Shown here in pieces: positions 1 to 12,008 of a stretch of DNA of 64,000 nt (within the stretch, counting starts at the first letter, position 1; the number at the start of each line of letters is the position of its first letter). The stretch covers positions 688,360 through 752,359 of the forward strand of contig CAJNDS010002512.1 of NCBI GenBank assembly GCA_905221605.1, given 5' to 3'. The notes beneath the pieces were generated by a model. It made no database searches. It saw nothing but the letters and a program-made list of their open reading frames with translations, and was not told the DNA's origin. This DNA is from Symbiodinium natans (Eukaryota; Sar; Dinophyceae; Suessiales; Symbiodiniaceae). A program made the translations under genes and the position numbers.

Positions 1-801
1 TGCGAGAGTCGTAGCCCCAGGCCCTGGAATCCCAACTCAAGGCACCTAACGGGTGGCAAAATTATGCCAAGCCATTAACCTGAAGCCAGTGCCCCCCTAA
101 ACAACGCAAACCAAGCCCTACAAGGAACCCAAGCCACTCGAGCTTCTCAGCACATGCATCACATCGCCAGGCAGAGCCCAGGTCTGTCGTATCTCTGAGT
201 CATCTCCTCGGCCATCGCTGGAGGAGTTGGAGATGAATTTGAGGGGTCCTCCTAAGACCTTCTCTTGTTGTGTGTCAAGATGTAGGCAATGAGTTACCCT
301 AACCTTCCCTGCTTGGCACCTGTTCGCTCCCACTGGCAGATATTTGCTTTCGCTTTGCTGGATGTCTGCGTGCTCCACCATGCCTGCCCTGCAGGTCTCA
401 TTCTCCTGTCAGAGTCCAGAAAAGCATACAGCCGACATCTCCTGACTATACCTGCGACTGCACAAATCAATGCACTTGCATGTTGTCATGCAATGCTTCA
501 TAGTGCAGCAGTGCATCAGGCACTCTTTTGGCCTGGTGGTTCATGTGAAATCATGTGGTGCTAAACCGTTTTGGTTGCCATGTGTGTAGAGTTCCGATGG
601 TCGCTACCACTAGTGTCATAAGTTCTCCAGTTGCTGCGTCTTTCCGCATCTGACATCCCTGCACCCCGCTCCTCGATGTTGTAACTGGAGCTCTTTCTGC
701 GCAGTCAGGGCAGAGCCCTTACAAAACCTTCAGCCTGCAGACCCACACCCTCTTGGATTTGGATGTTCACCACAAATCCCTAAACTGCCAAGAATGGCTA
801 T
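1..801. other. no supported gene
   Basis: I see no segment here that combines an open frame, splice borders and protein-like composition well enough to call. A weak open stretch after the AG at about 390 could be exonic, but nothing supports it. Confidence 0.4.
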
Positions 802-809
802 GGCTCAAG
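802..809 (+). other. possible spliced-leader relic (GGCTCAAG)
   Basis: The octamer GGCTCAAG, preceded by TAT, matches the 3' end of the dinoflagellate trans-spliced leader (ending TTTTGGCTCAAG) with one mismatch over 11 bases. It sits 71 bases upstream of the ATG of an intronless gene. Such relics are known to mark genes re-inserted from trans-spliced mRNA; that this is one is an inference. Confidence 0.4.
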
Positions 810-879
810 AAGGGCTGGGCAGGAGGAAAGCCCAGCAGCCAAATAGCACACTTCGCCCTGTGACGCTTCCTCCCGAGCC

Positions 880-1587
880 ATGGGCCGCTCCCTAAAGACA
901 ACCAAGAGGACCGTGCGTGGTGCTGGCAAGGCCAAGCAGAACAAACCCAGCAAGCGAAACACTGTTCCACCAAAGAAGGAAAGGCCGAAGGAGGCGACGG
1001 ACGACCCAGTTGCACTGGCAGACCGTGACGTGGCAGAGCGTTTGGAAGAGGACCTGCCCTGCGGCTTGACGCGGCAGGAGATCTTCTGTGTGATGCAACG
1101 TTGGGCGGAGCCCATCCTGAAGGCTCGCATCCCCGGCAAGGCCGTCCGGCGGCCAACGAAAGCAATGCTGGAGAAGGCCAAGAAGGAGGTGTTGCGCTTC
1201 CTCGCGCGCGAGAAAAGTCTGGGAGAGGAAAGCCCGGTGGTAAAGGCGTTTCTTCTTGCGACAGCCGAGCCGGCGTTGCGTTTCGACTGGGACTTTGCTC
1301 AGCAAAGGACGCGCCACGCCAGCCTGGACCGAAAGCGAGAGATCAATGAATGGTCGGACTGCTTTGCCATGACCAACGGGCCTAGCCACCTGCGCTCCGA
1401 GATCTTCATCAGCGGCACAAAGAAGCTGACACAGAGGGCCTTGACATCCCTCCTGTGCCACGAGTCCTTGCACAACTTGGCGCGTCGCGTGCAGCGACCT
1501 GGGAACCCACTCATCGCAGAGCAGACAGAGCACATGGCCATGGCTCTGCTTGGCGACCCCCAGCTGAGTCTTCAAGCGCAAGGGTGA
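880..1587 (+). CDS. HExxH-motif protein, putative zincin-like metallopeptidase, intronless
   Basis: This is one uninterrupted 235-residue frame from ATG to TGA. The first 45 residues are very basic (many K, R, P) and may be disordered or act in nuclear or nucleolar targeting. The middle is mixed helix. Near the C-terminus residues 194-198 read HESLH, a perfect HExxH zinc-binding and catalytic motif, followed about 16-20 residues later by an acidic and histidine stretch (AEQTEHMA, 213-220) that could supply the third ligand. Zincins act as zinc peptidases, but I do not recognise the family, and a degenerate or non-peptidase relative is possible. The gene lacks introns, unlike most of the window, and has a possible spliced-leader relic 71 bases upstream, which suggests a retrogene. 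I chose the first ATG because the basic N-terminus follows directly. No signal peptide or membrane segment is visible. Confidence 0.75.
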   Translation: MGRSLKTTKRTVRGAGKAKQNKPSKRNTVPPKKERPKEATDDPVALADRDVAERLEEDLPCGLTRQEIFCVMQRWAEPILKARIPGKAVRRPTKAMLEKAKKEVLRFLAREKSLGEESPVVKAFLLATAEPALRFDWDFAQQRTRHASLDRKREINEWSDCFAMTNGPSHLRSEIFISGTKKLTQRALTSLLCHESLHNLARRVQRPGNPLIAEQTEHMAMALLGDPQLSLQAQG

Positions 1588-2438
1588 CGAGATGTGACTT
1601 AAGGCGAACTCAGGGCCTCCGTGAAACTATGTGAAACTCCTTTAGAGCCCGTCCGCAGACGGTTTGGCTGTCTGCTGCAGTGGGCAGGGTCCTCATCGTT
1701 GGCAGTGGTGAGCTACGCAATTAATTCTTTCGACAGCAAATGTCCTAAGAACAAAGTCTGCAAGGTGCAAACAATGTCAGGACTTTCAATAGCCTCAGCG
1801 AAGCAAAATCAGATGGGACCTGGACAAAAAGAATCTCCCTAAGCCCACAGCTCTTTTCATGCGACAACTGCAAAGAGGATGCCTGCCTTGCTGCTTCCTC
1901 CACCAGACTTGCCGTCAACTGGGTCATTGCTGTCTTCGGACTGAGGCAGCAAGAGCAGTTCCACAGACGAGGTGCGCACTTGGTTTCAAGTGTTCGTGGT
2001 GGCCGTGACCTCCGGCATAGGGAACTTGTCGTATTGACAGGCTACTTCGTGAACCCATGCCTGAACCCAGGATCCAACAAGAGATTGCCGGGCAGCCCTG
2101 ACATAGACGGAGTACTGTAGCACAATTGCTCAAATGAAGCCAAGCATTCTTCAATGCTAGGTGGGCTTATCTACGCTTTCCAACTTTCCAACCAACTGGA
2201 AGGTGGCGTCGCGAATTCTTAGTTCTGAAAGTCGAATTTGGCTTTCGAGTTGACGGGTTGAACTTAATATTGATGTTTCGCCATTCTGCCGCACCCGTTC
2301 GGCTCACAGCTGGGACGCAGCCCCTTCTGATGGGGGGCTGCCCGCCGGCAGCTTGGCCGACAAGTTACGTTTTTCTTCGAATATGTTTGTTGTTGAACTA
2401 CCTCCTTGGGTTTTGAAAGCCCACGGGTAATGTTAGAG
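1588..2438. other. no supported gene
   Basis: This stretch between the HExxH gene and the next exon has only short open frames without good splice borders. It is probably intergenic or intronic. Confidence 0.4.
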
Positions 2439-2943
2439 GTTCAAGAGCTTACGCCGTGGGATCGGGCTGCAGTGCGAACGGATCACGACGACAGGCTTAT
2501 CGAAGTCGAAGAACTCTGTAGGCACGTGGCAGCCCGTGAGATCGAACACCGGGACCCTGCAAGCTAGTCGACTGTTCGAGTTTTTGACTTGCAGAATAAA
2601 GCCAGACTTTCTTGGTTTCGTTTCCGGTATACAGAGTTCAGGGAGTTGGTGTTCATGGTTCAGGCAGAGGGAGGTCCAAGGGGTTGTTGTTCCACCAAGG
2701 CACACTCCCGTCTTTGAAGTGAAGTTGCAGCCGCTCCTTGGCTCCTTGGTGATAGCGTGGGTGAAGAAGTTTAATTAATACGGGGATCCAGGCCTGCAGA
2801 TCAGCTACTATAGTCTCCCTGGGCAATACGTCTCAGTGAATACTAGCGTCGAGGGTCTGGCAGGTTGAGCCTTGACTAAGGCTCTGCGGCTGGCAAGGCG
2901 AGCGAAGGCGAAGCACACCAGCAGTCAGCTACTTCGGGTTTAG
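2439..2943 (+). CDS. two exons of an unrecognised protein
   Basis: The first exon, 2439-2558, follows a TTAGAG|G acceptor and ends before a GC donor. Its 40 codons are charged and helical (DHDDRLIEVEELC, then HVAAREIEHRDP). A second exon, 2881-2943, opens after TAAG|G in the matching phase, encodes a basic tail (ALRLARRAKAKH) and ends at TAG. The join is in phase 0 and the AG|G acceptor fits the rule seen elsewhere in the window. The first exon is quite convincing; its pairing with the second is an inference. Further 5' exons were not found and I recognise no domain. Confidence 0.45.
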
Positions 2944-3540
2944 GGCTTGCGTCGATGGTTTGGGGCCGCTAGGGATGCACGTGGGTGCGGATGGTTTCCG
3001 AAGGTCATGTAGAATCGAGCTTGGAGGTGTAATGCTGCAAGGAGGCACTGACAGGCCTTCTGCCACAATGTCCGGCCAAATCGACACAAAGCTCTCCAAC
3101 TCCTAGGATGCTCGCACCCTGGTTGCTGCTGCCGAGCCTCCTGTTTGGCCGGACCCCCGGAGGTTCTTTAGGGTCAGGTTTGCGTCCAGAATGGATCAGG
3201 GCGAATTCGTCTGGCTTTTGGGCCTTTTGGGATCTCGTGGGCCGGCGGCGGGCGAGCTTTCGAGGTTGCGTTGTATGGCTTGCTCAGCGAACCACAGGCT
3301 TCCGAAATGGGGATGTGTTCTTTGCTGGGCAGTGGACATCATGTTGGGGGCTGGCCAGCCTTGTGAGCCTTGATCATCTCATGCTTGACCGAAGAAGATC
3401 CAAGCCCAAGGGCTCCCCAAGCCATTCTAAGCCCTCAGTTCACTGTCTTGCACTCACGATCTCAAAAAAACACACCCAAGCCCGCAGTGGGGTCCATAAA
3501 AAATTTACAGGGCTAGGGTCTTGGGGTCGCCGGGAATTTG

Positions 3541-3715
3541 GCCAGAATCCTGCCGAGTACCCCATCCTGGAGTGCCCGCCCCCAGAGAATGCCGCGGAAA
3601 ATTCCCCCAAGCATCCGTGATTCACACGCAGGGAATCCTGTGCTGCAGTGCCCGTCCGAGAATCCCGCCGAGTATCCCTGGTCAGAGAATCCTACAGAGA
3701 ATCCCGCCGAGTGCA
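3541..3715. repeat. degenerate GAGAATCCCGCCGAGTA minisatellite
   Basis: Imperfect units of the form GAGAATCCCGCCGAGTA alternate with CTGGAGTGCCCGCCCCCAG. Several copies are visible between 3553 and 3713. The second motif closely resembles the repeat unit at 26.9-27.2 kb, so the two loci may share a repeat family. Confidence 0.6.
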
Positions 3716-5381
3716 AGGGGCAGGTACGCCTCGTGCCCACAGCTTTGTTCTACTTAGATTCTACTTCTTGTGGTGCAAGTTGCACGGCTGGGCGCTCTAC
3801 ATACCGGCCAGAAGTCAGTCACGTTCTCTTGAAGGCATTTGTGCCCGAAGTGCGCGCTCCCGTCAGTTCAATGTCCGAAAACCGCCTCTTCAGGAAGCGG
3901 ACGTTCGGGTTTAGGCGGTTTAGGTTACGTCGCATCTTGTCTTTCAGGGTTTCTAAAGTCACGGTTGCAGCTTCCGGGCCTTTCCACGACCTAATACCTT
4001 AGATGCCTTCATCCATGCTTCAAAGACTTCCTCGAGCTTGAGCGCCCGTGCTGAAGCAAAAGCTTCCGGAAAATGACCGTAGATGGCTCGTGTGCCCACC
4101 CGTCTGCCCACAAGGCCTCGCCTTGTCTACATCTTTGCGGCAGCGAGCAAGTGACCTTTCCACGCGATTTCACGAAGTGGAGGTGGGGGCCTCTCAGGAC
4201 AACCAGAAACTACCGTGTTCCCGCTGTGTTCCTTTTCGGCGCGTGCCTATGGCATACTATCAGCTGTGGGCATTTACGGGGTCAAGGATTTGCTCGCAGT
4301 TCTTGTATTTCAGGGCTTCAACAAAGATGTGCCTCGAATTGGGGCCCCGACACTTTAATCGACACCTGAGTCGGGCAACTCCTTAGACGAAGAAAGCCAT
4401 CGCTCCCCAAACCCTATGCTCTCTGGCTCATCACCTTTAAAGTCTTTTTCTGCCCTCGGGCCTGCGGGCATGAGCTTAAAGAAGAACTCTGAAAGTGATG
4501 TGTACACCGTTTGTGGAGGCACTGCGTAGCAAAGTGCAGTCTGGTTTCGGGCCTGAACCTCCAATCCTTGATGTCGCTGCCAAGGAGATCCTTCTGAAAC
4601 CTTCTGCATGGTCCATCTCCCCGCCTGCGCCGGTACCGCCACGCTTTCTCATCGTCACAAGCCCACAGGCCATGTTGCCCTACCAAAACTGTAAGCCCCT
4701 TTTTCTGGTTGGTGTTGGATGTCTGGACGTCTCTTGGATAGAGCTGTGGCTTGTCGCACTCGGATTCAGGTGGGACGCTTCTAAACCTGTTCTTGGAGGT
4801 GCAGGCTTAGCAAAGCCCCTGCCCTGTCAAGGAGCGCATCATCAGCTACTCCCAGGCCCTTGGATTGCGGGGGCTGGTTTGTGGAGGTACTTAGGTGGTG
4901 TTCTCAAGCTTGCAGGATTGTTTCAATCTGTTTTGAACTCAAACACCCTAGCAGCAGAAATCCGAACTTCCAGCTCAGATTGATGATGACTACTCCGCTG
5001 TCAAGGGGCTTGTCAAACCGCTGATCCAAGGGGGAGTAGCACCTTGGCCATTCAGAGTTTCGGCTTTAGGTCATCAATCAAGTGCTACATGTTTTCCTGC
5101 GATCCATATGTAACACGAACATGAACTAATATGAAATCAGAAGCAAGCTAAGTTTTGAGATTTTCAATGTAGTATCCGCATTGCCTATAAGAGCATCTTT
5201 AGGCCACATCCTCCCTAAAGTTGGACAAGGCATTAAATGAAAAGATACCCGAAAGAAGGATAAAGAACTGGCCTGAAAACTCCCCGATGGTGAAGAAAGG
5301 CATGGTTATGAGATCAGAAAGGCAGCGTCCTGTGGGTGCATTGCATTGACTTATTCAAATCGTCCTGGTACTTCAGTGTGT

Positions 5382-5397
5382 GGGGGGGGGGGGGGGG
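5382..5397 (+). repeat. poly-G run (16 bases)
   Basis: A homopolymer of 16 G. Similar G or C runs of 14-29 bases recur at 10815, 17528 and 21979. Confidence 0.9.
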
Positions 5398-7304
5398 TGG
5401 TACACCTTGTTTTTCCTCCCCTCCCCCAAACAAAGCCTATTGCTGTTGCTGCTTGGGAAGTGATTAACCTCCTCACGCGCACTTTCCAAATTGGACTTTT
5501 GCATACTCGGGAAATGGATGCCGGTGGAAAAGCTGCGCCTACCTTGTTCGGAGAACGGGCAAGGCACTCGTTGCAGTGGGATTTTTCAGAAAACACTCTA
5601 GGGCTCAGGGCTCGTGCAGAATTTCAATTTAAGGGTTGAGGGTCCACACTTTTTTGGCCAGTTTGGGCTTCAGGGTTTAAGCGTCAAGGCTTCAAGGGCT
5701 TACGGTTTGCAAAGCCTTTTTGCCCGGTTGACTCTCCAGTTTTGGTGCCAATATCCACAGCTTTTTGACATCATGGTTTGTGTTGGTTTGAGTGTATTGG
5801 TCCAGATGGGCGCTTTAGGTTTCAGCTTTGGGGCAAGGTATCTTCACAAGAAAAGGGTTTGTTGGATATCTTTGGCATGTGCATCATGTGCACATATCCT
5901 TCGTCAAATGAAACGCGACTTTCCCGGACCAGATATAAGGATCTAGCAGAACCCAGCAGCCAAATCCTCCGCGCCGTCAGAGTACATAACAGGTGTTCTG
6001 CCCAGGCGGAGCCTTGTGTTTTGGGCTTTGGGCGCGCTATGCCGTGTGTTTACAGAGGGTGAGTGTGCCGACAGCTCGGCGCAGCTCGGCAACCTTACAG
6101 CTAGACCTCGCGAGTTTGTCTTAGAATATGTTCCGCAAGGATGCGCATTTCTCGAGGGCCGGGCAAGGGAGATATGAGGCTTGAAGCCTTGGCCGTCGGT
6201 ACTGCAGCATGGGCATGGCAGGAATTCTGTATCAGCTGTGGCTTTATGGGAACATAACGTAAGCACATGACGGGTTCTTGGAATCAAGGACCTGCCCAAG
6301 GGCATTGCGTTTGCCACCTGGCTCGTTGGCGACCGTCCTCGGCACACAAAAACAAAACCACCAAGACTATGGGTATGCAGGAAAATGCCCCCTGTACCCA
6401 AAGTCCAAAAGCACCTAGAAGCCATTGTCTCTCGATAAACCCCAAGCCCAATTGCCTGGTTACCCCCGCTGCACCCTTGCGGTCACTAGAGATCTCAGCT
6501 CCAGGGGCATTGATACTTGATCCCCAAAGCCAGATCGCAAAACGACGCCGATTCCTGGGATGTGTAGGCTGTAGACGAGGCAGGCTAAAAAGCACCCCCG
6601 AACCTCCAAACCCAAAAGCATAAACTGTCTAGTTTTGCACCCAAGGATGCCCGCCACAATCGCCTCTTCGTGGCAGACCCGGGTCTCAAGAGGACAGAGC
6701 TAGAATCGTAAACCTGCCCTCCACCCCAGCTGCTACGGTGCACCAAGAATCCCCGAACCTTCGGTGTACTGCAGACAGGAGGGTGGCAAAATAAGCCGAT
6801 GTTCACAGTAGGTTCGGATCCATTTCAGGTAGTTCGTGGGCCCATGTGCTATCGGCTATGCAGCAAATACGGAATGCTTTGCCTGTTGTGCACCGCCAGG
6901 ATCAAGGCATGGACGCTCACACTGGAGCGCTGCCTTTCCCCGGCCGAGAAGGCTCGACATGGCTCGACCCTGGAAGTCTAATGTTAAACTGTTAAGCGTG
7001 ACGAGAATAACGATCCTTTGACATCCGTCTAGCCAAGAGCCGCTGACGACAAAGCCTTGCAAGCAGAACCGTGTCGTTGTGTCTCTTGGCGAAAGGCCTT
7101 TGCAAGTTCACATTTACTTGCTTGCAGGCCCCCGGCCTCAGACAGTGAGGCTACCATGACAATTACGTGATAACTTCGACAAGGTTGCTACCTACAGTGA
7201 CACCCCCGGCCTGTTTAGGCGCACAAGATTCGGGTGCCAAGCCAACGAACTGCATACTCACAATGGGAGTCCTGTTCAAGAGACCGCTCTGCTTGCGGGC
7301 TGCG

Positions 7305-10300
7305 ATGAGTGAAGCCAAAAGCTTCCAAGCCCTTGACACCACAGTGCCACGCCTCTCTGAGACGGTGCTCTCTGCCCGTACGCTCCCAAACGCAAACATG
7401 CCCTACGCCCCAACCACAGGCCGGACTTCTGGGCACTGGAGCTGCATCCGACCCCTTCGTCACAGACGACGCGGAGGGGCCAACCAGGCTTTCTGGCTTG
7501 TGAAAAGTACTCTACCTACCTGAACCCTGATACCCGATACCCCTGATTCTACACATATACCCTGAAGCTAGGTCTCCCTTCAATGCGAGACTCAAAGCCA
7601 GCTCTTGAACGCAGCCTGTTTTTTTCTACCTAGGTTGCGAACGGCACCGAAGGAGTTGGAAATTAGGAATTTCAAAGCACCTGAATGACGCGCAACTTTG
7701 TTGCCTACACCACCCCACCCCCCTCCCCCCCAAGACCCTCAAAGGTGTGACCTGGATTGGACGCTCAGGGCCGGGGAGGAAGTCACGGTCCTGACGGAGC
7801 CCCTGCTGTCGGCGAGCATGTTCAGAGTTTCGGATTTGTGTTCTTGGTAGTCTCCTCTGACGTTAACCCTACACCCAAGTTACGGTTTCGCTTGAATTCT
7901 TCCTTGTATACAGGCTCGCGCAACGAGGTGCAGGATCCAGGCTATCAGGAAGCGCCAAAACTGGAGCTGTCGCCCGGTACAAGGTCTTGTGCCTCGCCTC
8001 CGAGGTTTGCCCGCCCTAGACCGACGTCGTAGAGAAAAAAAACACCCCCACGGCGGGCACGCTGGCTGCTTCCTGATGACGGGACTCTCAGCCACCTGTC
8101 AGCTATGTCTCTCTGCCTCCGTGCAGCTGCGACAGACCAATCGAGCATTCACGCTCGATGGCCGTCTCCTTGCACCACCTGTCCTCTCTGTCGTCTCTGT
8201 CGTGCCGGTCCTTGCACACTCTGCCACGTCATCACGTCCTGCTCAGCAGTGGCAAGACTCGTAGGCAGCTTATGCGACGACTTCAAACCAGAACTCATGC
8301 AGCTAGCAGTACAGTTTCACACCTCCTCCGAGTGTGTTGGGGTACTGCCCTGCACGTCCAAGCACCTTTCTGCGTTGGCTACTTCTTCTTGCCAGGAGGT
8401 GGCTAGTGTACCCACTCCGACCCGGAAGCCCTACTGTCCATGGATCTAAAGTGGCTGGGATACGAGGTGCAGGCCATGGCATGCCTGCCTCTGTGCCAAG
8501 GCCCCGGATGCTCCCTGCCAAGAGGCCTATAGACTTGCTGCAGAGGATGCCCTCGCGGACCGGCGCTTCCTTCGCGAGCTGCACTGGGCTTTGCTTTCAT
8601 CTACCGCAGCCGCCGCCCGGGATTGGACCCATTTCCCCAGGCCAACTGGCCGAACTTCCCAAGCTAGCTTCCCTCCGAAAGGGAATGGAGTGACACTTCT
8701 GTCTTGCTCCCGCTTCCAAATTTACTGTAGCCTAGGTATTCGGTATTGTATCCCCCTGTTAACTTTTCACGGCGGGACACTTGCTCAAGTTTTCCTGCGA
8801 CCGCAGCACGAAACGGCAATAACAATGCCAGAAAGTGGTTCAATGTAAACATATGGCTCAGAAGAGCCACTAAAGAACGCACAGGGGTCTTCTCTTGGTA
8901 GCTCCGGTTGTGGCTACGCCCGCTCGAAGGCTAGGACTGGCCTGCTTAAAAGTTATGCCCGAGAACAGAGTTCCCGTGTGAATGTGGACTTATGCATGAA
9001 GCTGATTTGCCGAAAGCCGAACTGGCCGAAAGCTGGATCCTGAAAGGACGTCTTTAGCGAATGGCTCTCCCTGGATCACAACGGCAACCTCTACTACTCG
9101 GACCAAAATCGGAAGTCCGTGAACAAGATCGAGGCCCAGCCATCAGTTGAAGGGAAGTGAGGGCAATAGGGCTTCCGCACAGGGATTGTTTCTAAGGCTG
9201 GGAATTTTAGCATAGACATGTGCAAAACCCTTGCGTTGCCCCTAGATACTACACCCTGAAACAAAAAACCCTCTTGAGAGCCCTGGAAGGCCGGGCTTCT
9301 CATCAACCTGGTGCATGGTGAGGCGCAGTTTGGGGGATGATGGGTCAGAGCGTGTCAGAGTTATGGCAACCATGTTAAAGAACTAAACGGCTCCTTGCCC
9401 ATGTGTCAGCTGCAGGGAATTTCTTGCAACAGCGGAAGGGGTGCGAGACGCGAGTTGACATTAGTCAGTTCGTCGTCTTCAGGCAAGATTCGCCCAAAAG
9501 CACTTTGCGAACCAAAGATGCCGTTTAAAAGGTCAGGAGAGAGCCAGTTTCTAGTCAGAAGCTGCGAGAGTCGTGTTGCGCCAGCAGGTTACCCCTAGCG
9601 ACGTTTCGCGCCGTTCTGCAAGCCGCGCCGCATCGGCGAAGCTTGCCGAGGACCTGTTGGGCTTTGTTGGGCAATGTGAATCCCAGAAACGAGCTAGTGG
9701 GGTACTCGAACAATTTCAACCCTTTTCAGAGGTTGATCTGCCAGACATGCTAGAGCTGCTAGACAGTTGGGACCTCCTCGCCAATCTCCTGAGCCAAGAC
9801 TGCTGGAAGGCCCGATCAGGACAGTTTTGGCATGGGCTCTTGCTACGGAACTTTCGGGCTCTTCTTTGCCGGTCTCACAATGAGGGAATGCAAGGCTGCG
9901 CCACCGCATCGGGAACATAAACTCCTGTCAGTACTTAATTAACTGCCATTCGTTACCATATGTCGTAGGTTGGCATGACGCGGGGATGAACAGGGACGGA
10001 GCACTGATGCACGAAGGTGGCCGGGGATTTCAGCATGACCCTGCGGCATTACCACTCATGCATGTGGTAAACTGTTGTTTGTTAGATGCAAAAGGAAGGT
10101 CGTAACAGACATACCAACATCCCACCCTTCAAGCTCCGACCTTGAAACCCCCCAATATTTTTCTATCGTTCCGGGCCCTGAAAGCCGATATGGAGGCAGA
10201 GAGGACCATTTCGCCACGTGTTCATGTCGAATCATCTGAAGTCGTATTGACGACTCATGTTGCCAGCGTTATGGTTACTGCTCGTATTATTATTCCCCTG

Positions 10301-12008
10301 ACAAGGACCTTGGATGGCAAATAGTTAACAGCATGGTGGCCAGTGGTAATTTGCTTTAAGGGTATGACAGTGTTCTTAGCAGTAAGCATTTAAAACAACA
10401 AAGCAAAACAAAACAAACACATGTTCATGATTCATGATCATGCTCGTAAAATGAAGTGGCAGAGTTTTTTTGCAGATGCGGGGTTTGTCTGTAAGAAAGG
10501 TTCATGTGCCCGAAGCATGGACTTTTCAGGCGGCAAGCACTCACTTTGAGCTCCAGGGCCGAAGGTTCGTGCTTTCCGGCTTAACACCTGGAGTCGCCGC
10601 AGGAGGGCAAAGAGGCCATGAAGGTAGTGGACAAAGCGCGCGACCCGCTCGCGCCCTGCCATGTCCAGCATCGTTGTGAGTTGCCGAGCAAAATTTTGCG
10701 GTTGCGCGTCTGGTAGCCGGGCCAAGCATGCTTAGCACATGCCATCCGGCTTCCGGAATCGAATGCCACACACTGCCCAAACCCCATAACATGGTGTTTC
10801 AATTGTCGAGACAACCCCCCCCCCCCCCGGCCCCCCAATCAAGACATGCACTGGGACATCCAGGGTTTCGATTTTCCCAAGCGCAGCCCACTCCATGCCA
10901 TGAGCCGGCAAGGCATTTGCTGCGGACCCTTTGGGAAATGCTGGAGACGGCCTTAAGGCCTGGAGCGCTGATGACTCTTAAGGTTCACAAGCGCGCAGGA
11001 ACCACTGTGCTAACACTATGGGGTTCTTACTTTAAGAGTGAAGGACAGTTAGATTGTGTTGCACGATCGGGCGCTTTTACGGGCCGGTGCCCCACACCGG
11101 CTTACTGGTACAATTTGCTACAATTTGGCTTAGAACTTTGAGATGGCTGGCGCCTTCATCGGCTTTCAACCATAACCCGGCTTGAAAGCCCGCACCTGCT
11201 CTCTGCGACAATTTGGCTTGAAAGCTGGTGCGGGGCTGGTGCCCCCATGGTGCGGGCTGCCCAACACCAAGAATTTAATTGTAGACTAGTGTAGGTGAAG
11301 TCCGATTATCAGTGGAGGCACTTGCAGCACAAGATCCACCAAGCTGAAACGTATTCACATATTGCACCTTCAGCCTTTTGTGCCCAAGGCAGGCGCGGCG
11401 CAGGCCGCAGAGCTCATGGGCAACGTGGCGAAATCCACTGCGGCATCCTGGCGGCAGACAATGAGTCAAAACGTCCAGGCGCGTGATGGCGCGTGCATAC
11501 AGCTAGCAGACTTGTTGATGGTCCGATGCAGCGACTTTGGGGATTCTGATTGCCGTTTGGCTTGTCGAGCTGCTAGAGTTTTCGGGTGATCTCTCGCAAC
11601 TGTGAGACATATCAGTGGGTGAGCCACGCAACTGTGAGACATGTCAGTGAGTGAGCCTGGACGGTTGCAAAGCATAGGCAGAAGTTACTTATGTTTCAAA
11701 GATGGAGGCTGACGTCTGAGTTTTTTTCTGAAGATCTCCGTTTTCTGAACATGACCTACACATCCAAACCCCTAAAAAAAACACCCCAGAACCAAGGCGC
11801 TTGTACCTGACTTGGCCTTCGCTGGGGACACTGCTGTCATGGAGCTTTTCCAGGTCATCAAGTGTGCTGCTGTCATGAGCTCTTCTGAATGTGCTGCTTT
11901 AAGCTGTTGGTTTCCATGATCGTGTATTCAGCTCACATAATCTTATTGTTGCAGGTGCCTGGTAGGCCATGGGCTCGTGCTATTCAGCTCTTCCTTCAAT
12001 GGAATTGA
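7305..12008 (+). CDS. reconstructed 10-exon gene, unrecognised protein with an NHL-like segment
   Basis: Exons: 7305-7364, 7420-7487, 7745-7826, 8407-8466, 8501-8580, 9058-9133, 9588-9809, 10603-10707, 11389-11478 and 11955-12008 (TGA). Joined they give one open frame of about 298 aa, and every join is in phase. The donors are GT or GC, and most acceptors are AG|G. Single exons look clearly coding, for example RAGEEVTVLTEP (7745), CQEAYRLAAEDA (8501), AAELMGNVAKST (11389) and the charged EGKEAMKVVDKA (10603). The 9058 exon reads LSLDHNGNLYYSD, which fits the consensus of an NHL or beta-propeller repeat; a degenerate WW domain is a weaker alternative. The 34-base intron 8467-8500 is unusually short. 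I do not know the function. The start ATG at 7305 is the first in frame, but a further 5' exon is possible. The exon set is an inference that cDNA could confirm. Confidence 0.55.
9058..9133 (+). CDS. exon with one NHL/beta-propeller-like repeat
   Basis: Exon 6 of the model above, listed apart because it carries the only recognisable motif. It encodes 25 codons: EWLSLDHNGNLYY, then SDQNRKSVNKIE. The spacing L-D-x-x-G-N-[LI]-Y-x-x-D ... V-x-K-I matches NHL repeats. The borders are TTTAG|C and GAG|GC. Confidence 0.5.
10815..10828 (+). repeat. poly-C run (14 bases)
   Basis: Homopolymer of 14 C in an intron of the 7.3-12.0 kb gene model, followed after two G by six more C. Confidence 0.85.

Larger units (their letters stand above)
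2944..7304. other. mostly non-coding stretch
   Basis: I found no secure exon in this 4.4-kb stretch. It contains a degenerate minisatellite (3541-3715) and a run of 16 G (5382-5397). A short frame starting MSLKKNSESDVY at about 4470 may be coding but overlaps an equally open minus-strand frame, so I leave it uncalled. Confidence 0.35.

Noticed and set aside
10580-10722. Minus-strand exon candidate (RQLTTMLDMAGRERVARF) with a GT donor
   Set aside because: The plus strand here gives exon 10603-10707, which fits a multi-exon chain in phase and matches the strand of all neighbours. The minus frame is kept only as a weak alternative.
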